A stretch of DNA of 64,000 bases, from the NCBI GenBank assembly GCA_001804785.1, contig MHBG01000056.1:1-64000 (forward strand). Reading direction: 5' to 3'. A program made the translations under genes and the position numbers. The notes beneath the pieces are model-generated. The model was not told where the DNA came from and searched no databases. It worked only from the letters and a program-made list of their open reading frames with translations. This document shows, one piece after another, positions 30,329 through 38,179 of this stretch (its first letter is position 1; the number at the start of each line of letters is the position of its first letter). The DNA is from Lentisphaerae bacterium GWF2_45_14 (GTDB lineage Bacteria; Verrucomicrobiota; Lentisphaeria; Victivallales; GWF2-45-14).

Positions 30329-30385
30329 TGGATTTGACGTTCATCGAATTGCTTATAGAGAAGGTCAAAATATTCACGCATAAAT
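30321..30385 (-). pseudogene. ~65-bp fragment duplicated from the DUF4838 gene
   Basis: Near-identical to 27218-27282 (agttttgatggatttgacgtt...cgcataaat); minus frame encodes MREYFDLLYKQFDERQIHQN in both. Confidence 0.85.
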
Positions 30386-30390
30386 ATGGC

Positions 30391-31773
30391 TCAGACGGCA
30401 ATATCTTCCGGGGACTCTTCTCTTTTTCCCTCTGGGGAACCACCGAAAAGAGCCGTACTAAGGGTCAGGGGGCCTACCCTGCCGCAAAACATCAGAAGAA
30501 TGATGACTATTTTGCCGATTGTGCTTAGTCCTGAAGTAATTCCCATGCTCAGGCCGACGGTGCCGATTGCCGACGCCGCTTCGAAGAAATTTTTCTCAAA
30601 TGATGTCATCTCGGAAAGTTCCAGCAGGTAAGCTCCAATGGACAGGGCGATCAGGTAAAGTCCGATGTTGGAAACTGCTATCCAGATGCGTTCGCGCGGA
30701 ACAACCCTTCCCCAGAAATGAACGTCCGATTCGCTGTTGATCGTACTCCTCATAACGCCGAGGACTGCCGTAACGCTTGTTACCTTGATCCCGCCGCCTG
30801 TCCCTGACGGCGACGAACCTATTATCATAAGTACGGTCAGAACCAGTACCGACGACTTGGACAGATCGGCTATGCTGACACTGTTGAAACCCGTTGTCGT
30901 TATCGCGTTCATGCACTGAAAGAACGCGGCGAGGATGCGTTTTTCAGGAGCCATGTGCTGGATGGAAGGCTCTGCCAGAAAAAGGTGTGCAGTCCCGATA
31001 AATGTAAGAGCGAGTGTCGCCGATAATATGATTTTCGTAGTCAGCGTGACTTGTTTTGAACTGCCGATAAATATTCTTCCGAAGTCGACACATACTATGA
31101 ACCCGACCGCTCCCAGGTAACCCAACGCCGCAGTCACCGCGTTCAGCCAAAAGTTTCCGGCAAATGCTTCAAAACTGTTGTTGTAGAGTGAAAAACCGGC
31201 GGTGCAGAATGACGATACACTGTGAAAAATCGAACTCCATAACGGATAGTCGACATTCGCATTCCGGAAACACGGATAGTATGCAGCAACGCCGCAGGCT
31301 TCGATGAACACCGTGAAAAACACTACCCCCAATATGAATCTGTCGATCTTGAATCCTTCGGGCAGGCTGAATACGGTATGGCTGACGGCTTTTCTGACGT
31401 CGGGAAGCTCCCTTCTTTGCGCAAGGACGAGAAAGGAACCTAGTGTCATGTAGCCGATACCGCCAAGCTGAATCAGGAAAAGTATGACGACCTGCCCGAA
31501 AAAACTGTAATTGTCGGCAATGCTGACGGTCACAAGTCCGGTCGTCGAGATCGCCGAGACTGTCGTGAATAGATTGTCGAGTGCGCCCACTTTATTTCCT
31601 TCCATGGACAGAGGAAGCGAAAGAGCGAACCAGCCCACGACGATGTACGAAAGATACCCGAAGAGCGCGATCCTTGCAGGATGCAGACTGCTAAAAGTAC
31701 GGCAGGCGCCTTTGCACGATGAAATGAATCTGTGCAAATACGCTCCGCCATCCGGAATACCGGATGCGTTCAT
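30391..31773 (-). CDS. TrkH/KtrB-family potassium uptake protein
   Basis: STTGLVTVSIAD; CTAGFSLYNNS; TTGFNSVSIAD; GTVGLSMGITS four P-loop motifs; GGIKVTSVTAVLGV; SD AGGAGG at 31782-31787. Confidence 0.92.
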   Translation of the reverse strand: MNASGIPDGGAYLHRFISSCKGACRTFSSLHPARIALFGYLSYIVVGWFALSLPLSMEGNKVGALDNLFTTVSAISTTGLVTVSIADNYSFFGQVVILFLIQLGGIGYMTLGSFLVLAQRRELPDVRKAVSHTVFSLPEGFKIDRFILGVVFFTVFIEACGVAAYYPCFRNANVDYPLWSSIFHSVSSFCTAGFSLYNNSFEAFAGNFWLNAVTAALGYLGAVGFIVCVDFGRIFIGSSKQVTLTTKIILSATLALTFIGTAHLFLAEPSIQHMAPEKRILAAFFQCMNAITTTGFNSVSIADLSKSSVLVLTVLMIIGSSPSGTGGGIKVTSVTAVLGVMRSTINSESDVHFWGRVVPRERIWIAVSNIGLYLIALSIGAYLLELSEMTSFEKNFFEAASAIGTVGLSMGITSGLSTIGKIVIILLMFCGRVGPLTLSTALFGGSPEGKREESPEDIAV

Positions 31774-31791
31774 AATAAAAACCTCCTTTTT

Positions 31792-31816
31792 AAAACACGA
31801 GGAAAGCCTCGGTTTT
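31792..31816 (-). terminator. Intrinsic terminator (riboswitch expression platform)
   Basis: Minus strand AAAACCGAGG-CTTT-CCTCG-T-GTTTT; about 10-bp stem with one bulge ending in TTTT. Confidence 0.65.
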
Positions 31817-31829
31817 CCGGAGGTTCTCC

Positions 31830-31948
31830 TCTTCCATGCCTACGAGGTTAGCTGACGGGCTCGGGCGGAAGAGACTGCCCTACGCCTTGCGGCGATACGC
31901 CCCGATTGTAATGGGTCCCCCGTTTCCGCTCATGCGGAACTCGGCAAA
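31830..31948 (-). ncRNA. ydaO/yuaA-type cyclic-di-AMP riboswitch aptamer
   Basis: Minus strand GCCGAGUUCCGC...GGAAACGGGGGACCCAUUACAAUCGGGGCGUAUCGCC...GUAGGGCAGUCUCUUCCGCCCGAGCCCGUCAGCUAACCUCGUAGGC, matching the family consensus as remembered. Confidence 0.93.
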
Positions 31949-31954
31949 ACGCAT

Positions 31955-31983
31955 ATTATAATATATGTTATTGATGTTGTCAA
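31955..31983 (-). promoter_or_regulatory. Perfect-consensus sigma70 promoter for riboswitch-trkH
   Basis: Minus strand TTGACA-acatcaataacatatat(17)-TATAAT. Confidence 0.88.
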
Positions 31984-32095
31984 TAATTTTTTGAATTTAT
32001 TGAGTTTATTGCTCCAAAATGACTTTTGACGGTCGCGTCCGTCTTACGAAGATGTGCAAATTGCCGGAACAGCATTGAAAGTTGAGTAGTTTTGA
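31978..32095. repeat. 118-bp direct repeat, copy 2
   Basis: Four mismatches to 30211-30328. Confidence 0.93.
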
Positions 32096-32236
32096 ATTAT
32101 ATTCAGAATTCAGGCAAAGTTTAGATTTTTCTTTATTCTTCAACATCAATTCTTGAGAAAATTTAATACCTGAACTAACTCCCCAACGATTGCTTTATGA
32201 CTAAAAAAAACAGGCTAATATAGGAGCTGATTGACA

Positions 32237-34150
32237 ATGCCGGAAATCTTAAGAGCGGTTGCTATTACCGCTGAAAATCTGGAAATGGCATATGGCGAAC
32301 AGGTGGTTCTCGATAAGGCAAGTCTGACCATTCATGATGGTGACCGGATCGGACTGGTTGGAGACAATGGCTGCGGCAAATCGACTTTCATGAAGATACT
32401 TGCGGCAATAGAGACTCCGAATCAGGGAGAAATAACCCGCAGAAAAGGTCTAAAAACAGGTTATCTGCCTCAAGAGTTCGTTCTCAATGAAAATTCTTCC
32501 GTCCATGACAATATTATGGACAGTGCCAAGTTCATTACTGATCTGCTTGCCGAATATGAAAGCTTGCCGCATGATTCAGGGAAGAGTCATCACCTGGAAA
32601 ATGAAATCACCCAGCTTGGCGGCTGGAATCTCGACTGCGAAATCGACACCATAATGACTAAGCTGAAATGTCCGGAGAAAGAAACTATTATTTCTCAACT
32701 CTCAGGAGGGGAAAAGCGCCGGGTTGCTTTGGCTAAGGCTCTGATTTCCAAACCGGAATTGCTGATTCTGGACGAACCGACAAACCATCTGGATACTGAG
32801 TCCATTGACTGGCTTGAAGAATACATGCAAAATTATCGCGGCGCATGTATTTTTGTAACCCATGACCGGTATTTCCTGGACAGAGTTACAAACAAGATAG
32901 TAGAATTGAACAGGGGAGTATTTCAGTCATATAAAGGAAATTATTCGAATTACCTGAAAGAAAAGGCGGAACGGGCGGACAGAGAAGAATTAGTGGAGAA
33001 TAAACGTCAGAGCTTTCTGCGAAAAGAACTTGAATGGGTGCGGCGTTCTCCGAAGGCACGCACGACCAAAGCGCAGTATCGCGTAGACCGCTACCATGAT
33101 GTCGCAGCGCAAACCGCTCTGGAAAAAACTCAGGACGTCGAACTTATTATTCCGCCAGCCGCCAGAATGGGCAACCGGGTGGTTGACCTTGATGACATTG
33201 GGGTTTCATTTGAAAACCGGACTCTCTTCGAGCATTTATCTCTGGAAATACAGCCGGCTTCGCGGATTGGAATAATCGGTTCAAACGGAGTGGGCAAGAC
33301 GACTCTGCTGAAAACCATTCTTGGAATTAACCAGCCAACCAGTGGCACTGTAGAAATTTCATCGAATACCAAGTTCAATTATATTGATCAGGAACGCTTG
33401 GTGCTGAATAACGAAAACACCGTTCTGGAAGAAATAGGAGAGGGAAGCAGTCATATCATTATCGGAACGGAACAGATATCAATATGGGGATATCTGAAGC
33501 GTTTCCTTTTTGCCGATGAACGAATCGGAATCAGGGTCGGACAATTGTCAGGCGGTGAACGGGCTCGTTTGCTGCTCGCCAAGATACTCAAGCGTGGCGG
33601 TAATTTTATTGTCCTCGATGAACCCACTAATGATCTTGACCTTTCAACTTTACGGGTTCTGGAGAACGCCCTGCTCAATTTCGCGGGTTGCGTACTGCTT
33701 GTCAGCCATGACCGTTATTTTCTCAATCGGATATGCACTGGAATTATTGCCTTTGAGAAGAATGGCGACATAAAATATCATGTGGGGAATTATGATCACT
33801 ACATGAGTCAGCAGGCTAAATGCTTCACAGAAAAGACCAAGGAAACGCAAATTAAAAGAGAGAAGAACTCCATCCCAAATCCCATCCCGTCTCCGAATAG
33901 CTCAACGCCCCGTAAATTGAAATGGAAAGAACAACGGGAACTTGACGAAATGGAAGAAAATATTATGAAACTGGAAAGCAAAATTGAAGAATTGCATTCA
34001 TGGTTTTCATCTCCGTTTTTTTTCAAGGAATCCCCGCAGAAAATAAAAGATGTACAAGTAGAACTCGACGAATCCGAAATCCGTCTAAATCAACTTTATC
34101 TGCGTTGGGATGAACTTGAGTCAATAAAAAATGGAACATTGAAAGATTAA
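32237..34150 (+). CDS. ABC-F family ATPase (Uup/EttA/ARE-like)
   Basis: Two ABC domains (GDNGCGKST, GSNGVGKTT), two LSGGE signatures, no TM segments, acidic/coiled C-terminus; start at second Met chosen. Confidence 0.9.
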   Translation: MPEILRAVAITAENLEMAYGEQVVLDKASLTIHDGDRIGLVGDNGCGKSTFMKILAAIETPNQGEITRRKGLKTGYLPQEFVLNENSSVHDNIMDSAKFITDLLAEYESLPHDSGKSHHLENEITQLGGWNLDCEIDTIMTKLKCPEKETIISQLSGGEKRRVALAKALISKPELLILDEPTNHLDTESIDWLEEYMQNYRGACIFVTHDRYFLDRVTNKIVELNRGVFQSYKGNYSNYLKEKAERADREELVENKRQSFLRKELEWVRRSPKARTTKAQYRVDRYHDVAAQTALEKTQDVELIIPPAARMGNRVVDLDDIGVSFENRTLFEHLSLEIQPASRIGIIGSNGVGKTTLLKTILGINQPTSGTVEISSNTKFNYIDQERLVLNNENTVLEEIGEGSSHIIIGTEQISIWGYLKRFLFADERIGIRVGQLSGGERARLLLAKILKRGGNFIVLDEPTNDLDLSTLRVLENALLNFAGCVLLVSHDRYFLNRICTGIIAFEKNGDIKYHVGNYDHYMSQQAKCFTEKTKETQIKREKNSIPNPIPSPNSSTPRKLKWKEQRELDEMEENIMKLESKIEELHSWFSSPFFFKESPQKIKDVQVELDESEIRLNQLYLRWDELESIKNGTLKD

Positions 34151-34178
34151 CATGCCGTCTCCGTATTGGCAGAAGGGG

Positions 34179-34838
34179 CTATCTTTTATGGTTTTGTTCG
34201 TCAAGCAGGGCATTGATTTCGTCATAGATGAAGTAAAAATATGAGGAATTTCCACTGCGGGCGCAACGACGGAGCGAGTCTCCTTTCTTGTGTGCCTTCA
34301 AAACACTGTAAAGTTCTCCGAGGGGAAGGAGTAGGAGAAGATTAAGATAGCGGATGAAAAGCAGTCCGCTGATGAATGAAATACACGCGATAAAAACAGC
34401 CCCCCAGGCACCGGTCGTTCCCAGCCTTCTGGCGTTCTTGTCAGCTTTTCCCATTGCTTCACGATTAAGTAAAGCCAGTTTCATGATACTTTTAATTTCC
34501 TTGTCAATAGCATTGACATCGCCTTCAAGGGCGGATTTGGAATACTTTTTTATTTCTGCCAGTATAGCAGGTTCACCCTTTTCGGTAATATTATTTTCCG
34601 CACGTTGAATAGCGTCGTAAAATCTCTTTTTGTCAGTATCTTCAAGTTTCCTGTTATTCATGATGGCAAGCTCCGCCAGCATTCCTTCGCAGGAGGCGAG
34701 GGATTTGTCATTTTCAGAAATGATTTTAGCTATGGCCGGAGTCATCCTGTTTAGCAACGCAACTGTTCCTGTCGCGAGGATGAGGTTCAGAATCAGTAGA
34801 AACCATGTTCCAAGAAGTAGAGACCTTCGCATTTTCAT
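34179..34838 (-). CDS. Membrane protein with two TM helices flanking a helical extracytoplasmic domain (4HB/HAMP-like, no kinase)
   Basis: TM near residues 7-28, helical region, TM near 148-168, short basic cytoplasmic tail; overlaps the TrkA-like gene by 4 bp. Confidence 0.6.
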   Translation of the reverse strand: MKMRRSLLLGTWFLLILNLILATGTVALLNRMTPAIAKIISENDKSLASCEGMLAELAIMNNRKLEDTDKKRFYDAIQRAENNITEKGEPAILAEIKKYSKSALEGDVNAIDKEIKSIMKLALLNREAMGKADKNARRLGTTGAWGAVFIACISFISGLLFIRYLNLLLLLPLGELYSVLKAHKKGDSLRRCARSGNSSYFYFIYDEINALLDEQNHKR

Positions 34839-35506
34839 GATTGACGGTTCTCCATGAGTTTCGCTATTGCATCGGGTTTTGAGATGACAATCAGGTTGTC
34901 TTCAGTATGCAGGACGGCTTGGGGGTTGGGCAGTGATATGGCGTCTGTTTTTGTACTGCGGATTGCTATGACGCTAATCTCGTAACGTTTAGGCAGCGAC
35001 AATTCCAGAAGCGTCGATCCGGCAAAATGCTCCGGTATCTGGATTTCGGTTATATGCAGGTCGCTTCCCAGCGGCATGTCACTGATTACTTTCGCATAGA
35101 TTAAACGGGATGAGAGTCGTTGTCCGAATTCCATTTCAGGGTTTACCACAAGGTGCGCACCGACAAGTTTCAGTATCCTGGCGTGAATCGTGTTGCAAGA
35201 CCTGGCTACTACTCTCGAAACGCCATATTGCCTAAGTAGCGCGGTGCAGATAATTGAGCTTTCTTTGGATTCTTCTCCTATGGCGCATATTGCCAAATCC
35301 CTGTTGGAGGGCATTGCCTGCGCAAGCGCGTTTTCATCAGTGGCATCAAGCTGGATGGCTTCTATTCCCAGGCCGGATACAATATCTACAAGTTCTTTGC
35401 TTCGGTCAATGGCTAATACGTCTATTCCTTTTTCTGACAATGATTTAGCGACAGACATGCCAAATTTCCCCATGCCTATTACCAATGCCTGTTGCGCCAT
35501 ATTCAT
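34835..35506 (-). CDS. TrkA/KtrA-type RCK potassium regulator
   Basis: QALVIGMGKFGMSVAKSLSEKGIDVLAIDRSKELVDIV; LDATDENALAQA; TrkA-C-like tail. Confidence 0.92.
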   Translation of the reverse strand: MNMAQQALVIGMGKFGMSVAKSLSEKGIDVLAIDRSKELVDIVSGLGIEAIQLDATDENALAQAMPSNRDLAICAIGEESKESSIICTALLRQYGVSRVVARSCNTIHARILKLVGAHLVVNPEMEFGQRLSSRLIYAKVISDMPLGSDLHITEIQIPEHFAGSTLLELSLPKRYEISVIAIRSTKTDAISLPNPQAVLHTEDNLIVISKPDAIAKLMENRQS

Positions 35507-35522
35507 TACTCCCGTTTTTTCA

Positions 35523-37580
35523 TTATGTGATTGGAATTTTAACTGATGGATACTGAGCGTTTTTCCTGAGAACCGGAGAGCTCAAAACCATGAACATAGT
35601 AAGAGGCCCTATTCTTCCCAGAAACATCGTAAGTATAATAATTACTTTGCCAATTTCGTCCAGCCGCTGAGTGGCTCCCGTTGACAAGCCGACTGTCCCC
35701 AGCGCGGAAAAAGCCTCGAATACGATATCCCGTACAGGAATTAACTGCGTGAGTTCCAGCGCCATCACCGAGATAAGTAAGAAAAGCAGTCCGGCTCCAA
35801 TCACGGCTATTGATTTGTAAACAGTTTCAAATTCAATTTTATGGTTTCTCACAACAATATCCGGACGACCTCTTACGATTGACGACATACACAACACAAA
35901 AACCGCCAGCGTAGTAGTTTTTATCCCGCCCGCGGTACTGCCAGGACTGCCGCCGATAAACATGAAAACCAGCATTATCAAATAAACGGGGGGGCTTATG
36001 CTCGAGATATCTATGGAATTGAATCCGGCCGTACGGAGTGTTGCCGATTGAAACCATGCGTTGTGAATTTTATCCGCATACGAGAGATTGCTAAGGGTTG
36101 AATTCCATTCCATAGCAGCGATGACAACCGTTCCAGAGAGAAGAAGCAGAGCCGAGGAAACCAGCACTAAAAAGGCGGGAGGCGAAACTCTCCTGCCGAA
36201 AATAAAATCAGGAATAAACGCACATACGGCAGGAGAAAGCCCCCCGAGGATAATCAGTATTGCCACAATATGCAGAATTAACGGATGTTGCTGATAATCC
36301 ATGAGACTGTTGGACTGCAAGGCAAATCCAGCATTGCAGAAAGCAGATATAGACGTAAAAACTCCTCTCCATAACGCTGTTAAGATATTGTCTTCGCGAA
36401 GATAGAAGAGGATTGTGAGAATGATAGCTCCGATGCTTTCGGCCAAGAGTGTAAATACGAGTACTCTGCGCAAAGACTTATAAAGTTGTCCGTGCTCATT
36501 GCCGTTCACCGTCGCTAAAATCCGTTCCTGTCTTAAACTGAAACGCTTTCCAATAGCATGCAAGGCTATTGTTGCTATTGCCATTATTCCTAATCCCCCG
36601 GCTTGTATAAGCAGAAGAATGAAAAACTGTCCAGTAATAGAAAAATCTACCGGAGTATCCAGAACTATAAGCCCGGTTACACACACCGCGCTTACTGAAG
36701 TGAATGCGGCATCTATAGGAGCTATCCATTTATCCGAAGCGGAAGCCGCGGGAAGCATAAGTAAAAGCGTCCCGACAGTTATCAATCCGAAAAAAGTTGA
36801 GACAAGTAGTCTTGCAGGATGCCCCAAAAGTGGTTCAATCCATGAAGTGTCTTCCGTTTTTGAAGTCAGGGACTGAGGCAGAAAAACAAGGCATCCAACA
36901 GGCCATAAAATAGAAAAACCAATCAGATGCTCATTATGCACAAAACCGGAAATAACAACAATCAAAACCAGAAGAAAAAAGAGAATGTTCAGCCATGCAC
37001 GAATCCTGTGAGAATCCCTGATCGACCACAATATTCCCAGTGTTCCGGCAATTAATCCGCATACCGCCGCAGTCGACGGTACCAGCATATAGTGTCCCCT
37101 GTAAAAGACAAAAGTGATAACCAGAAACGGTATCGCCGCGATTGCCGCAGAACGCGCCCTGAATAAAATACGCTCCATTTGCTTTATGCTGCGATAAACG
37201 TTTCTTGCCTTCGGCATGTTTTCGCTTACAAAATATACGAAAAAAGATAATCCGACGACAGTGAGCAGCGTCCCCATCGGAGATGTCAATATTTTAGGCA
37301 GACACGCCGAAGCTGAAAGGAAAAAACCGCTGAATGCAAAAAGTTTTGCCAATCCCGGACTTGTCGGACAGTATATTATACCTGCGAGAATAGAAATGGC
37401 CGACAAAGAAAATATAACAGCTATCCACGGCATATGAAGCAAAGAACTAAGTCCATAAGACCACGAGCAAATAAGAAGCGGGATTACAGTAAGGGTATAA
37501 AGGACACCTTCCAGTTTCAACGCCTGTAACGCCGAATTTGGAATATCGTCATTGTCTGATTTTTTAAACACAAAAGTCAT
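35523..37580 (-). CDS. TrkH-family potassium transporter with about 230-aa N-terminal membrane extension
   Basis: C-terminal TrkH motifs (VTGLIVLDT, CNAGFALQSN, TAGFNSIDIS, GTVGLSTGATQ); extra multi-TM N-terminus. Confidence 0.9.
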   Translation of the reverse strand: MTFVFKKSDNDDIPNSALQALKLEGVLYTLTVIPLLICSWSYGLSSLLHMPWIAVIFSLSAISILAGIIYCPTSPGLAKLFAFSGFFLSASACLPKILTSPMGTLLTVVGLSFFVYFVSENMPKARNVYRSIKQMERILFRARSAAIAAIPFLVITFVFYRGHYMLVPSTAAVCGLIAGTLGILWSIRDSHRIRAWLNILFFLLVLIVVISGFVHNEHLIGFSILWPVGCLVFLPQSLTSKTEDTSWIEPLLGHPARLLVSTFFGLITVGTLLLMLPAASASDKWIAPIDAAFTSVSAVCVTGLIVLDTPVDFSITGQFFILLLIQAGGLGIMAIATIALHAIGKRFSLRQERILATVNGNEHGQLYKSLRRVLVFTLLAESIGAIILTILFYLREDNILTALWRGVFTSISAFCNAGFALQSNSLMDYQQHPLILHIVAILIILGGLSPAVCAFIPDFIFGRRVSPPAFLVLVSSALLLLSGTVVIAAMEWNSTLSNLSYADKIHNAWFQSATLRTAGFNSIDISSISPPVYLIMLVFMFIGGSPGSTAGGIKTTTLAVFVLCMSSIVRGRPDIVVRNHKIEFETVYKSIAVIGAGLLFLLISVMALELTQLIPVRDIVFEAFSALGTVGLSTGATQRLDEIGKVIIILTMFLGRIGPLTMFMVLSSPVLRKNAQYPSVKIPIT

Positions 37581-37882
37581 ACAATCCTAGATTCATAATA
37601 TTCGATATACTTGCGGTTAAAGTACTCCTGCAACAACAGATATTCAATAAGTTGCAATTTCCTTCTTTTATATATGTTGTTTATCTTTCCGGTTGCTTTG
37701 ATCTCATCGTAATCCGTCATTTCCTGGGGGGGGCAAATAAAAAACAGGGCAGGTTTACTATTCGTGGACTCCGTATATCGTTTTTTTTATCCAGGAATTC
37801 GTGTTATCATGGGGTAAAACAAGGTATCACAAGGGAATGGTACTCGATGGTGCTTTGAGCTGTAAGCCGTTGATATTTAAGA

Positions 37883-37967
37883 TGGTGGTGGGGGGTGGAT
37901 TCGAACCACCGAAGTCGTAGACAGCAGATTTACAGTCTGCCCCCTTTGGCCGCTCGGGAACCCCACC
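37883..37967 (-). tRNA. tRNA-Tyr (GTA), CCA encoded
   Basis: Minus strand GGTGGGGTTCCCGAGCGGCCAAAGGGGGCAGACTGTAAATCTG...GGTGGTTCGAATCCACCCCCCACCACCA; 7-bp acceptor, long variable arm. Confidence 0.96.
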
Positions 37968-38110
37968 ATTGAGGACTGTTTAATGAACTGGATTTTCCTA
38001 AACAGAGCCATTAAGATAGTCTGCCTTTTATAGTAGTCAAACCGCAAAAAGCCTAAAATCCTAAAAAAATAAACAGCGGGGCTTTTTTAAAGAAATTTCT
38101 GAAACAGCTC

Positions 38111-38139
38111 TTGACTTGCCATAGGTTTTGCGGTAAAAT
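38111..38139 (+). promoter_or_regulatory. Sigma70 promoter TTGACT-N17-TAAAAT
   Basis: Read directly; the track ORF start at 38111 coincides with the -35 box. Confidence 0.75.
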
Positions 38140-38163
38140 AAAACCAAACAGTTGGTTTTATTT
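38136..38163. promoter_or_regulatory. 28-bp perfect palindromic operator, 12-bp arms and 4-nt spacer
   Basis: AAATAAAACCAA-acag-TTGGTTTTATTT overlapping the -10 and transcription start. Confidence 0.85.
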
Positions 38164-38179
38164 ATTGAAGGAAGCTAAA

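Noticed and set aside
30139-30381. Minus-strand 80-aa ORF starting MREYFDLLYKQFDERQIHQN
   Set aside because: Only the first ~20 codons derive from DUF4838; the rest reads through the 118-bp repeat and the lacI promoter, so not a gene
37581-37720. Possible second c-di-AMP riboswitch before the long trkH
   Set aside because: None of the conserved aptamer segments (GGGGGAC, CCCGUCAGCUAACCUCG) are present
37652-37858. 68-aa ORF upstream of the tRNA
   Set aside because: No SD or recognisable features; intergenic chance ORF
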